This document shows positions 1 through 6,524 of a DNA stretch of 12,258 nucleotides, piece after piece. The stretch lies in contig JASMKJ010000215.1 in NCBI GenBank assembly GCA_030749275.1, forward strand, positions 1-12,258, in the 5' to 3' direction. Positions within the stretch are counted from its first letter, which is position 1. The number at the start of each line of letters is the position of its first letter. Made by a program: the position numbers and the translations under genes. A model generated the notes under the pieces. It had not been told where the DNA came from. It was given only the letters and a program-made list of their open reading frames with translations, and made no database searches. This DNA comes from Acidimicrobiales bacterium (GTDB lineage Bacteria > Actinomycetota > Acidimicrobiia > Acidimicrobiales > Poriferisodalaceae).

Positions 1-1245
1 GTCTCGCTGATAGTCCGACACCGAGGAACTGCCGACAACCACCTGGCTGACAGCAACCGCGATGAGGCCGGGAACAACGAACGACGGTGCACCGGTTGAT
101 TCGGCGACGAACATCACCGCGGCGAGCGGGGTGCGGTACCCCGCGGCTAGGAATGCTGCCACTCCGATGAACGGGAAGAAGGCCATGGATTGGACTCCAA
201 CGTCGATCCAGCCACCAACAATGCGGCCAATGAGTAACCCCAGCACGGCAAGGGGGATGAACACTCCACCTACCCCACCGCTTGCGATCACCGTAGAGGT
301 AGCAACCAGTCTGATTGCGAGCAGCATCCCCAGCATCGGCAGTGTTTCATCTGGGTTGAGTGCCCATCGAAGTACTTGACCTTCAGCGGTTGGACCCATC
401 GACAGCGGCGCGTCGAACAGCACGTCACTCAACACGACGAGACCGGCCGCGACCAAACTCCCGATTCCGGCAAGCATCCACCACGGTCGGGTTCGCTGCA
501 CCTGTTTGGCACCTTTGATGGCTCTGCTGAACACCATCGCAGCAACACCGCACAAGGCTCCGACGATGGCTGCGCCAAGGAGTTCCCGTTGCCCGAAACC
601 GACCCGCACCAGATCGGTCCGAACCTCGAACGGCAGATCGTCGTCCAATCCGCTAACCAACACGAACGTGACGTAGCTCGACGCGCTAGACAGCAGCGCT
701 GGGAGCAGAGCCCTCCGCCCCAAGTCACCTTTGTATGGGGACTCCAACGCAAACAACACACCCGTTGCTGGTGCTTGGAAAACTGCGCTCACACCCGCAG
801 CTGCCCCCGCCACAAGCAGTGCTTGTCCGTCTTTGTCCCTGAACAACCAGGACAGCCGCCGTTGGATAGCTGACCCGGTCGTCGCACCGGCATAAATGGC
901 GGGTCCTTCAAGACCGGCTGCACCGCCCATCCCGACTGTGGCTATACCGGCCAGCAAACGGAACGGAAGGTGAACGACTTTCAGTGTGTAGGACTTGTTG
1001 TGGTACCCGCGTATGTACTCCTCTGAAGTTGACGGAGACAACGGATGCCCTGAATCGGAGCGACGTAACAGAAGTACCGCTATCCACAGTCCCAACGCGG
1101 GGGCACATGCTTGTTGCCACAGGCTGCGATGCAGGATGTCTTCGAGCAACACCTTCTCAGCTAGCACCACAACGCCAGCAACAATCAGACCCGTGACGAC
1201 ACCCACTGCGCCATAGGTGAGGAAACGAAGAATTCTGTTTCTCAT
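1..1245 (-). CDS. ClC-family chloride channel or H+/Cl- antiporter, N-terminal 415 residues (C-terminus off the left edge)
   Basis: A polytopic membrane protein that should move chloride across the cytoplasmic membrane. The minus strand is open from the ATG at 1245-1243 to base 1 without a stop. An in-frame TGA at 1254-1252, just upstream, rules out a start further upstream. The protein is rich in hydrophobic helices. It carries GLEGP (residues 111-115), whose Glu113 (codon 909-907) matches the ClC gating glutamate, followed by AIYAGA. It also has GGVFIP with Phe329, matching the GxFxP chloride-binding motif. The usual first anion-binding motif, GSGIP, is not recognisable; the corresponding stretch reads SPSTSEEYIRGYH (about 70-82). 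Whether the C-terminus has the central tyrosine or CBS domains cannot be seen. Channel versus antiporter is undecided. No Shine-Dalgarno precedes the ATG. It is divergent from the sulfur unit, with a 115-base gap that holds no clear terminator or operator. Confidence 0.9.
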   Translation of the reverse strand, partial: MRNRILRFLTYGAVGVVTGLIVAGVVVLAEKVLLEDILHRSLWQQACAPALGLWIAVLLLRRSDSGHPLSPSTSEEYIRGYHNKSYTLKVVHLPFRLLAGIATVGMGGAAGLEGPAIYAGATTGSAIQRRLSWLFRDKDGQALLVAGAAAGVSAVFQAPATGVLFALESPYKGDLGRRALLPALLSSASSYVTFVLVSGLDDDLPFEVRTDLVRVGFGQRELLGAAIVGALCGVAAMVFSRAIKGAKQVQRTRPWWMLAGIGSLVAAGLVVLSDVLFDAPLSMGPTAEGQVLRWALNPDETLPMLGMLLAIRLVATSTVIASGGVGGVFIPLAVLGLLIGRIVGGWIDVGVQSMAFFPFIGVAAFLAAGYRTPLAAVMFVAESTGAPSFVVPGLIAVAVSQVVVGSSSVSDYQRD

Positions 1246-1347
1246 TGGCGGTCAAACGGGTGAAAGTTCATTGACACCATGATGCCTTGTGAGATGAACA
1301 AAAATGGTTCGTCGTCGCTTCAATCGGTGACGTTTTCTGCACATCGG

Positions 1348-1353
1348 TACGCT
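1348..1353 (+). promoter_or_regulatory. Possible -10 box (TACGCT) of a leaderless sulfur-unit transcript
   Basis: TACGCT fits the TAnnnT -10 pattern and lies 7 bases before the ATG at 1361, so transcription would begin at or next to the start codon. No Shine-Dalgarno is present, and no good -35 element is seen at 16-18 bases. The support is position and similarity to the boxes before the other transcription units in the window. Confidence 0.3.
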
Positions 1354-1360
1354 TGTCGTC

Positions 1361-2080
1361 ATGACCACTCACCGGTTCTATTTTCGTCAGCTTCTTTCGG
1401 GACGAGATTTCGCGAAAGAAGACCCCATCGCCGCTCAGATGGCGAACTTCGTGTACCTCATCGGGGACCGGGAAACCCGCGACGCCGTGGTTGTCGATCC
1501 GGCGTACGGGGTGAGCGACATATTGGACATTCTTGACCATGACGGGATGCAACTGTCAGGGGTTCTCGCCAGCCACTACCACCCTGATCATGTCGGTGGC
1601 TCAATGATGGGCCACACCATTCAAGGTGTCCGGGAACTCCTCGACATCAAAGGCACCAAAGTTCATGTTCAGGCAGAAGAAGCCGATTTGGTGAAAAAGG
1701 TGACCGAGGTCAGCGACAGCGACCTCGCGGTTCATCAACCGGGAGATCACATAATGGTGGGGGATGTCCGCGTTGACTTCCTGCACACTCCCGGACACAC
1801 CCCGGGGAGTCAATGTTTTCTGGTCGAAGGAACCTTGGTGGCAGGTGACACACTTTTCCTTGAAGGTTGTGGACGAACGGACCTACCTGGAAGCGATGCG
1901 ACAGCCATGTATCACTCCCTTCATCACACCTTGGCGAAAGTTCCTGACGACACTGTCCTGTTCCCCGGTCATCGTTACTCGTTTCATTCGTCAGCGACGA
2001 TGGGGATGACAAGAGAAATGAACTACGTCTTCAAACCGGAATCAGAAGAGCAGTGGTTGATGATGTTCGGCGGACAATGA
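1361..2080 (+). CDS. Metallo-beta-lactamase-fold hydrolase, persulfide dioxygenase/glyoxalase II-like
   Basis: A 239-residue soluble metalloenzyme. Metal ligands of the fold are visible in order: the SHYHPDH signature (His72, His74, Asp76, His77), His146 in TPGHTPGS, Asp163 in AGDTLF, and His204 in FPGHRY. The segment GCGRTDLPGSD (169-179) resembles the GCGRTD block of ETHE1/Blh-type persulfide dioxygenases, which oxidise glutathione persulfide to sulfite using one Fe(II). Most glyoxalase II enzymes lack that block. The family is broad, so the substrate is not proved. The next gene is a rhodanese, overlapping by 4 bases; persulfide dioxygenases are often paired or fused with rhodaneses, which supports a role in sulfide or persulfide detoxification. 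The start is the first ATG giving the family N-terminus. It lacks a Shine-Dalgarno and may be leaderless. Confidence 0.85.
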   Translation: MTTHRFYFRQLLSGRDFAKEDPIAAQMANFVYLIGDRETRDAVVVDPAYGVSDILDILDHDGMQLSGVLASHYHPDHVGGSMMGHTIQGVRELLDIKGTKVHVQAEEADLVKKVTEVSDSDLAVHQPGDHIMVGDVRVDFLHTPGHTPGSQCFLVEGTLVAGDTLFLEGCGRTDLPGSDATAMYHSLHHTLAKVPDDTVLFPGHRYSFHSSATMGMTREMNYVFKPESEEQWLMMFGGQ

Positions 2081-2907
2081 CCACCCACCCTCTCCCACCC
2101 ATCGTCACTTTGGATCAAGTCGCCGAACGTAGCGACATCGTTTTTTGTGACGTTCGTTGGTATCTCGACCGCACACCGGGACGCCAGAAGTACAACGAAG
2201 GTCACATTCCCGGTTCAATATTTGTTGACCTTGATGAACATTTAGCGACACTTCCCCGCAAGACACAGGGTCGTCATCCCATACCCGCGGCCGCTTCATT
2301 CGCCGCAAGTTTGGGGTCACTCGGCATTGGCCACGACGATCCGGTTGTCGCATACGACGACAGCGGAGGCATGTCCGCGGGTCGGCTGGTGTGGATGCTC
2401 CGTGTTCTTGGTCACGACGCGGCGCTGCTCGACGGGGGTTTGCAGGCATGGGCTGGTGAACTCGATGTGTTTCCTCACGTCCGAGACGCAGTTGACCACC
2501 CGATACGTGAATGGCCCAGTGATTTGTTCGCCGATGCCGACGTGGCGGCGCATGCTGGAAACGATTCAACTCAAGTGCTCATCGATTCGCGCAGCCCCGA
2601 TCGGTTCTCCGGTGAAAATGAACCAGTTGATCCCAAAGCAGGACACATCCCCGGCGCAATCAATCTTCCGTTCGCTCACAACCTCTCCGACAACGGCTTT
2701 TTTGCCTCCCCCGAAGAACTACGGGAACGGTTCCAAGCCGCGGGATGTACCGACGGCCAGTCGACTGTGATGTATTGCGGCTCCGGGGTGAGTGCCTGCC
2801 ACAACTTGTTGGCGTTTGAGCGTGCCGGATTGGGTCAGGCCCGGCTGTACGCAGGTTCGTGGTCTCAGTGGAGCAACAGCGAAGATCGGCCTGTTGCGAC
2901 AAGTTAA
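2077..2907 (+). CDS. sseA: Tandem-domain rhodanese, 3-mercaptopyruvate/thiosulfate sulfurtransferase
   Basis: A 276-residue cytoplasmic enzyme that takes a sulfane sulfur onto an active-site cysteine and passes it to an acceptor. It has two rhodanese domains. The N-terminal one (about 10-140) contains the GHIPGS block but has AYDDSGG where the cysteine loop would be, so it is non-catalytic, as is normal for the family. The C-terminal one (about 165-270) has GHIPGA and the loop YCGSGVSAC with catalytic Cys234 (codon 2776-2778). A CGSGV loop is typical of mercaptopyruvate sulfurtransferases (E. coli SseA); thiosulfate rhodaneses usually have CRKGV. The ATG at 2077 overlaps the preceding stop as ATGA, implying translational coupling. 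An in-frame ATG at 2053 would add 8 residues but lies inside the upstream gene and is less likely. The pair probably handles persulfide sulfur together. Confidence 0.88.
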   Translation: MTTHPLPPIVTLDQVAERSDIVFCDVRWYLDRTPGRQKYNEGHIPGSIFVDLDEHLATLPRKTQGRHPIPAAASFAASLGSLGIGHDDPVVAYDDSGGMSAGRLVWMLRVLGHDAALLDGGLQAWAGELDVFPHVRDAVDHPIREWPSDLFADADVAAHAGNDSTQVLIDSRSPDRFSGENEPVDPKAGHIPGAINLPFAHNLSDNGFFASPEELRERFQAAGCTDGQSTVMYCGSGVSACHNLLAFERAGLGQARLYAGSWSQWSNSEDRPVATS

Positions 2908-2930
2908 CCAAAAAGTTGTGGCGTCGGAAT

Positions 2931-2946
2931 AGCAGCCACGGCTGTT
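2931..2946. repeat. Short inverted repeat upstream of the glutaryl-CoA dehydrogenase gene
   Basis: AGCAGC-CACG-GCTGTT forms a 6-base-pair arm with one G-T pair around a 4-base centre. It lies between the rhodanese stop and the -10-like box at 2954, about 20-35 bases before the ATG at 2967. No T-run follows, so it does not look like an intrinsic terminator. Its position would suit an operator. Only a single short repeat is present, so chance is possible. Confidence 0.3.
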
Positions 2947-2953
2947 GGGACGA

Positions 2954-2959
2954 CATACT
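2954..2959 (+). promoter_or_regulatory. Possible -10 box (CATACT) for the glutaryl-CoA dehydrogenase transcript
   Basis: CATACT matches 4 of 6 bases of TATAAT and ends 7 bases before the ATG at 2967. No Shine-Dalgarno intervenes, which suggests a leaderless mRNA. No convincing -35 element is seen at the usual distance, where the inverted repeat at 2931-2946 sits. Confidence 0.35.
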
Positions 2960-2966
2960 GGCCTGT

Positions 2967-4127
2967 ATGACAGACCTTTCAGATTTTTACGGCCTGGATG
3001 CCTTCCTCAATGATGACGAGCAGATGATTCGTGACACAGTCAACAAATTCGTTGAGAACGAATTCAAACCGCTCGTCGCTGAGCACTTCGAAGCCGGCAC
3101 ATTCCCAATGGAACTGGTACCCACCATCGCCGATATGGGTTTGCTGGGGATGCATCTCGACGGGTACGGCTGCGCCGGAGCGTCAGCAATGGCATACGGG
3201 GTTGCTTGCCGAGAACTTGAGGCCGGTGACAGCGGACTCAGAAGTTTCGTGTCGGTACAAGGATCCTTGTGCATGTTCCCCATTTGGAGATACGGGTCTG
3301 AGGAACAAAAAGAGGAGTGGTTGCCAAAGATGGCCGCCGGCGAAATCATCGGATGTTTCGGACTCACCGAACCAGACCACGGATCCGACCCGTCCTCGAT
3401 GGCGACACGAGCTAAACGCGACGGCGATGAGTGGATCCTCAACGGCTCCAAAAGATGGATCACGAACGCCGGAATCGCCCACCTCGCCATCGTGTGGGCC
3501 AACACCGATGACGGTTTCCGAGGATTTTTGGTTCCAACAGACTCAGAAGGATTCGAAGCCCGCAAAATTCAGAACAAACTGTCTCTCCGAGCTTCAGTCA
3601 CCGGAGAGTTCTACATGGACGACGTTGTGGTGCCTGAATCCATGCGCCTTCCCGACGCGACGAGCATCGGAGCGCCGTTGAGTTGCCTCAGCGAAGCCCG
3701 TTACGGCATAGCGTTCGGCGCAGTCGGAGTCGCTCGGGACTGTTACAACGCAGCGTTGGACTACCAGCAGGAACGCCCCCAATTCGGTAAACCGTTGTCG
3801 AGTTTTCAGATCAATCAAATCAAGTTTGCTGACATGTTGACCGCAATGACCAACGCGAACCTTCAGGCCATGAACCTCGGGCGCCTTAAAGAGGACCACA
3901 ACATTCGCCCGTATCACATCTCAATGGCGAAGCGACACAACTGCCGGGTCGCAATCGACGCTGCACGAACCGCTCGAGCAATGATGGGCGCGAACGGAGT
4001 CAGTACCGAATACAGCCCTATGCGTCACGCCAACAACATGGAGAGTGTTATGACCTACGAGGGAACAGAAGAAATCCACGGCTTGATTCTCGGTCAAGAA
4101 ATCACTGGGATACCGTCGTTCCGATGA
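2967..4127 (+). CDS. gcdH: Glutaryl-CoA dehydrogenase (acyl-CoA dehydrogenase family)
   Basis: A 386-residue FAD enzyme that should oxidise and decarboxylate glutaryl-CoA to crotonyl-CoA, a step in lysine, hydroxylysine and tryptophan breakdown. Diagnostic blocks are GCFGLTEPDHGSDPSS (substrate and flavin site), RASVTGEFYMDDVVVPE, ARYGIAFG, and YEGTEEIHGLILGQEITG near the C-terminus. Glu365 in YEGT (codon 4059-4061) matches the catalytic base of human GCDH (mature Glu370). Arg92-Ser93 in DSGLRS match Arg94-Ser95, which bind the distal carboxylate of glutaryl-CoA and set this enzyme apart from other acyl-CoA dehydrogenases. Glu85 and Tyr364, at positions linked to decarboxylation, are also kept. 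The ATG at 2967 gives the family N-terminus; an upstream in-frame ATG at 2859 lies inside the rhodanese gene and would add unrelated residues. The stop overlaps the nitroreductase start by 4 bases. Confidence 0.92.
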   Translation: MTDLSDFYGLDAFLNDDEQMIRDTVNKFVENEFKPLVAEHFEAGTFPMELVPTIADMGLLGMHLDGYGCAGASAMAYGVACRELEAGDSGLRSFVSVQGSLCMFPIWRYGSEEQKEEWLPKMAAGEIIGCFGLTEPDHGSDPSSMATRAKRDGDEWILNGSKRWITNAGIAHLAIVWANTDDGFRGFLVPTDSEGFEARKIQNKLSLRASVTGEFYMDDVVVPESMRLPDATSIGAPLSCLSEARYGIAFGAVGVARDCYNAALDYQQERPQFGKPLSSFQINQIKFADMLTAMTNANLQAMNLGRLKEDHNIRPYHISMAKRHNCRVAIDAARTARAMMGANGVSTEYSPMRHANNMESVMTYEGTEEIHGLILGQEITGIPSFR

Positions 4128-4774
4128 CAGATTTCGACTTAGCGGAAATAGATCGCCTACTCACAACAACCAAACAAGTTAGGAAACGTTTGGACCTCAA
4201 CCGAGAAGTCCCACTAGATCTACTTTTGGATTGCATAGAAGTGGCGGGCCATGCCCCGGTTGGCGGCAACCTGGAACGCAACCGGTGGATCATTGTCACC
4301 GACCCCGAACTGAAAGCAGAAATCGCCCACTACTACGCCGAAGTGGGGCGCCCCTATCTGGCGGCAAGTGAAGGTATCCGCACCGACGAACGCACCACCC
4401 GGGTCATCGATTCCTCGATCCACCTCATCGATCACATGCACGAAGTTCCGGCCATGGTCATTCCTTTACGACTCGATCGTCCACCCAACGGTGAAAACGA
4501 AGAGGGTTCCGCAGGTGGCTGGTGGGGTTCGGTGCTGCCGGGGGTGTGGAGCTTTCAGCTTGCAGCGAGAGCCCGCGGTCTCGGTTCCACCTGGACAACA
4601 TTCCATCTCGCGCATGAGGAGAAGATCGCTGATCTTCTAGGCGTCCCCTCGACGGTCAGTCAGTGCGCGTTGTTGCCAGTGGCCTTTTACACCGGTGATT
4701 CTTTTCATCCCGCACCAAGGCGCTCCGTTGATGAGGTGACCTACCTCAATGGTTGGAAACAGCCGGTTCGATAG
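4124..4774 (+). CDS. Nitroreductase-family FMN oxidoreductase
   Basis: A 216-residue flavoprotein of the nitroreductase fold, usually a homodimer binding FMN and using NAD(P)H. Visible family features are an N-terminal basic turn VRKRLD (19-24, phosphate contact), PVGGNLERNRW (45-55, in the place of the usual PSGGNxQPW), and GLGSTWTT (152-159) followed by a helix leading to LLGVPSTVSQCALLPVAFY, which matches the conserved C-terminal half. The ending with RRSVDEVTYLNGW is like other actinobacterial members. ATGA coupling to the glutaryl-CoA dehydrogenase gene indicates co-transcription. An accessory redox role in the same catabolism is possible, but nothing in the sequence names the substrate. 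Nitro-compound, quinone or enone reduction are all open. Confidence 0.85.
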   Translation: MTDFDLAEIDRLLTTTKQVRKRLDLNREVPLDLLLDCIEVAGHAPVGGNLERNRWIIVTDPELKAEIAHYYAEVGRPYLAASEGIRTDERTTRVIDSSIHLIDHMHEVPAMVIPLRLDRPPNGENEEGSAGGWWGSVLPGVWSFQLAARARGLGSTWTTFHLAHEEKIADLLGVPSTVSQCALLPVAFYTGDSFHPAPRRSVDEVTYLNGWKQPVR

Positions 4775-4802
4775 CACATCAACCGTCTATATCGATTCCG
4801 CG

Positions 4803-4831
4803 CTGACCGGCGAGAAAATTCATCGGATACT
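4803..4831 (+). promoter_or_regulatory. Promoter for alkA-ogt, probably leaderless
   Basis: CTGACC at 4803-4808 (4 of 6 to TTGACA), a spacer of exactly 17 bases, and GATACT at 4826-4831 (4 of 6 to TATAAT). The -10 ends 6 bases before the GTG at 4838, so the predicted +1 is the start codon itself. GGAGG at 4832-4836 is only one base from the GTG, too close to act as a Shine-Dalgarno. That supports a leaderless reading. Confidence 0.55.
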
Positions 4832-4837
4832 GGAGGT

Positions 4838-5743
4838 GTGAACATCCGAGCGACCCCAGGAACCGGACGGGAAATATTGGTGGAGTATGTCCAGCCGTAT
4901 TGTTTCCAACAATTGCTTGACCACCTAAGGCCACGAACGACTCCCGGGGTCGAACATGTTGAAGGCAACACCTATTCCCGAGTCACGTTTCGGGCTGGGA
5001 TTCCCCGGGTTCTACAAGTCGAAGACGCCGATGACGGACACCACCTCAAAGTCACAGTGACATCGCCAAGCGACGACGACCTCATCGAGGACCTTGAGCG
5101 TCTTCGTTACCTATTCGCGGTAGACGAGGACCCCTCCTTTGCTGTCACGCACCTTTCTCAGGATCCGCTTATTGGTCGTTTGGTAGCGGAACGTCCTTGG
5201 GTTCGGGTTCCGAGGTGTTGGGACCCGTTCGAAACATCAATTCGGATCATTATCGGTCAACAGATTTCTGTAGCCGCTGCGACCACCATCAGCGGGCGGA
5301 TAGCAGTCCGGTTGGGGCAGGAGGTTCCGACTGGATCTGGTTTGAACCGGATCTTTCCCTCCCCTGAAGTTCTCGCGGAGGCCGACCTGAGGGAAATGGG
5401 GCTCACAGAGCAGAGGCAATTGACGATACGAAACTTCAGCCGAGCAGTAGCTGACGACATCATTGATTTCAAGTCATCACAAGACCTAGGCGACATGGAG
5501 GAACAGTGGCGCGCTCTACCAGGTATCGGCCCGTGGACTGCCATGGTCGCAGCCATGCGGGTATTTGGCCACGACGATGTGATGCCGTCATCTGACCTGG
5601 GAGTACTCCGATCGCTGAACAGGCTCGCAAAACAGGAACTCGACCCGAAGCAACTGGAGACCAAAGCTAGAGTCTGGACGCCGTTCCGTTCATGGGCCGC
5701 TCAACATCTCTGGCAGCCACCGGAAGTTCCTAGGAGTAGCTGA
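4838..5743 (+). CDS. alkA: DNA-3-methyladenine glycosylase II (AlkA type)
   Basis: A 301-residue base-excision repair enzyme that removes alkylated purines such as 3-methyladenine from DNA. An AlkA N-terminal domain (about 14-110) begins VEYVQPYCFQQLLDHL. The HhH-GPD catalytic domain follows, with IRIIIGQQISVAAATT (the conserved QQ-S helix), the helix-hairpin-helix LPGIGPWTA (227-235), and PSSDLG with catalytic Asp253 (codon 5594-5596), equivalent to Asp238 of E. coli AlkA. It has no Ada methyl-acceptor or AraC-like domain, unlike the Ada-AlkA fusions of many actinobacteria. The GTG at 4838 is the only start codon between the upstream in-frame stop (4772-4774) and the family N-terminus, and it fits the leaderless promoter at 4803-4831. 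The stop overlaps the ogt start by one base (TGATG). Confidence 0.92.
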   Translation: MNIRATPGTGREILVEYVQPYCFQQLLDHLRPRTTPGVEHVEGNTYSRVTFRAGIPRVLQVEDADDGHHLKVTVTSPSDDDLIEDLERLRYLFAVDEDPSFAVTHLSQDPLIGRLVAERPWVRVPRCWDPFETSIRIIIGQQISVAAATTISGRIAVRLGQEVPTGSGLNRIFPSPEVLAEADLREMGLTEQRQLTIRNFSRAVADDIIDFKSSQDLGDMEEQWRALPGIGPWTAMVAAMRVFGHDDVMPSSDLGVLRSLNRLAKQELDPKQLETKARVWTPFRSWAAQHLWQPPEVPRSS

Positions 5744-6231
5744 TGAGTCCGCCTCATTTGTTTCAGACACTGTCGACTCCTACAGGCGACCTCACCCTTG
5801 TCGCTACCGGGACCGGGCTTCGCGCTGTCTTGTGGCCTGATGATGAGGGTCGGGTATCTCTTCCACTGGAGTTAACCGCGTCAACTAGCGACCCTGTCCT
5901 GAACGAAACGGCACTTCAACTTCAGCAATATTTCGCCAAAGAACGAACTGTTTTCGATCTGCCACTCGACTTGCAGGGCACTGATTTCCAGCGAGCTGCG
6001 TGGCAAGCTCTGGCAACAATCCCCTACGGCGCTACCTGGACCTATAAACAGCAAGCACAACATCTTGGCCGTCCTAAAGCGGTGCGAGCCATCGGCGCCG
6101 CCAATGGCAAGAATCCTGTTTCTATAGTGCTTCCTTGCCACCGGGTCATAGGGACCAATGGATCTCTTACCGGTTTCGCGGGCGGCTTAGAAGCAAAAAA
6201 GTATTTGTTGCTTTTAGAGGGAGCTATCTGA
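5743..6231 (+). CDS. ogt: Methylated-DNA--protein-cysteine methyltransferase
   Basis: A 162-residue suicide repair protein that moves the alkyl group from O6-alkylguanine (or O4-alkylthymine) in DNA to its own cysteine. The acceptor site LPCHRVIG holds Cys132. Other family marks are FQRAAWQALATIPYG (82-96), TYKQQAQHLGRPKAVRAIGAA with the arginine finger Arg115, and GGLEAKKYLLLLEG at the C-terminus. The N-terminal ribonuclease-H-like half is of ordinary length, so this is the stand-alone Ogt/MGMT form. It is coupled to alkA by a one-base overlap, so the cell makes a glycosylase and a direct-reversal enzyme from one transcript. The 3' end converges on the tRNA gene, with 92 bases between them and no clear terminator. 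Confidence 0.93.
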   Translation: MSPPHLFQTLSTPTGDLTLVATGTGLRAVLWPDDEGRVSLPLELTASTSDPVLNETALQLQQYFAKERTVFDLPLDLQGTDFQRAAWQALATIPYGATWTYKQQAQHLGRPKAVRAIGAANGKNPVSIVLPCHRVIGTNGSLTGFAGGLEAKKYLLLLEGAI

Positions 6232-6323
6232 ACCGACCGGGGGTGAAGTCGTTAGTTGATCCTCAGTCTCTTCTCCCGGCTGACACTGAACGGCACAGGC
6301 CTCGATCTGCGGTCGTGCCTTTG

Positions 6324-6410
6324 TGGTGCGCGAGGAGGGACTTGAACCCTCACACCCTTGCGGGCACAGGCACCTGAAGCCTGCGCGTCTGCCAGTTCCG
6401 CCACTCGCGC
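6324..6410 (-). tRNA. trnL(CAG): tRNA-Leu (anticodon CAG), CCA encoded
   Basis: The minus strand folds as a type II tRNA. The 7-base acceptor arms GCGCGAG (6410-6404) and CTCGCGC (6334-6328) pair perfectly. The D-arm region is GGCGGAACTGGCAGACGC. The anticodon stem CAGGC/GCCTG encloses the loop TTCAGGT with anticodon CAG. A long variable arm, CCC-GCAA-GGG, is followed by the T-arm GAGGG-TTCAAGT-CCCTC. The discriminator is A (6327), and CCA follows in the DNA (6326-6324). The long variable arm together with CAG identifies leucine, reading CUG. It lies between ogt (convergent) and fhaA (divergent). Confidence 0.95.
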
Positions 6411-6425
6411 CAATTTGAACGGCCT

Positions 6426-6431
6426 AGGGTA
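6426..6431 (-). promoter_or_regulatory. Possible -10 box for the tRNA-Leu gene (TACCCT on the minus strand)
   Basis: On the minus strand TACCCT lies 15 bases before the mature tRNA 5' end, which would leave a short precursor leader. No good -35 element is seen at the usual spacing. Confidence 0.25.
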
Positions 6432-6509
6432 GCTGCCAAGGAACTTTCTTCCGCAGCCCTCATGTTCCGCGTTCAACCCAGGCGACCCCCGACCTTGGGG
6501 AGGCGGTCC

Positions 6510-6515
6510 TACACT
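6510..6515 (+). promoter_or_regulatory. Probable -10 box (TACACT) of the fhaA-pknB operon
   Basis: TACACT is a good TAnnnT -10 box. It ends 9 bases before the ATG at 6525, so the predicted transcript starts within about 3 bases of the start codon. No TTGACA-like -35 is seen at 16-18 bases; the upstream sequence is C-rich. It is the only promoter candidate for the operon in the 114-base gap shared with the divergent tRNA gene. Confidence 0.4.
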
Positions 6516-6524
6516 CAAGTGACA

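Noticed and set aside
376..873. Plus-strand open frames over 62-873
   Set aside because: They are antisense to the ClC gene, have no recognisable motifs and a low-complexity composition. The minus-strand frame carries clear family motifs over the whole stretch.
1271..1276. TTGACA as a -35 element for the sulfur unit
   Set aside because: A perfect -35 hexamer, but no TAnnnT-like -10 lies 16-18 bases downstream (the bases there read GATGAACA), and it is too far from the start codon at 1361 for the leaderless arrangement.
2105..2569. Minus-strand open frames opposite the rhodanese gene
   Set aside because: Arg-rich translations without motifs, antisense to a gene with clear rhodanese domains; treated as shadows.
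6190..6217. AAGCAA...TTGCTTTT hairpin as a terminator at the end of ogt
   Set aside because: The stem is only six mostly A-T pairs, it lies inside the ogt coding region before the stop, and the T-run is short.
6234..6281. CCGGG...CCCGG pairing between ogt and the tRNA gene as a bidirectional terminator
   Set aside because: Needs a bulge and a loop of about 20 bases and has no flanking T- or A-run; too weak to call.
6462..6524. Longer FhaA starting at the ATG at 6462
   Set aside because: The added 21 residues do not resemble the DUF3662 N-terminus and would cover the TACACT -10 box; the ATG at 6525 gives the family start.
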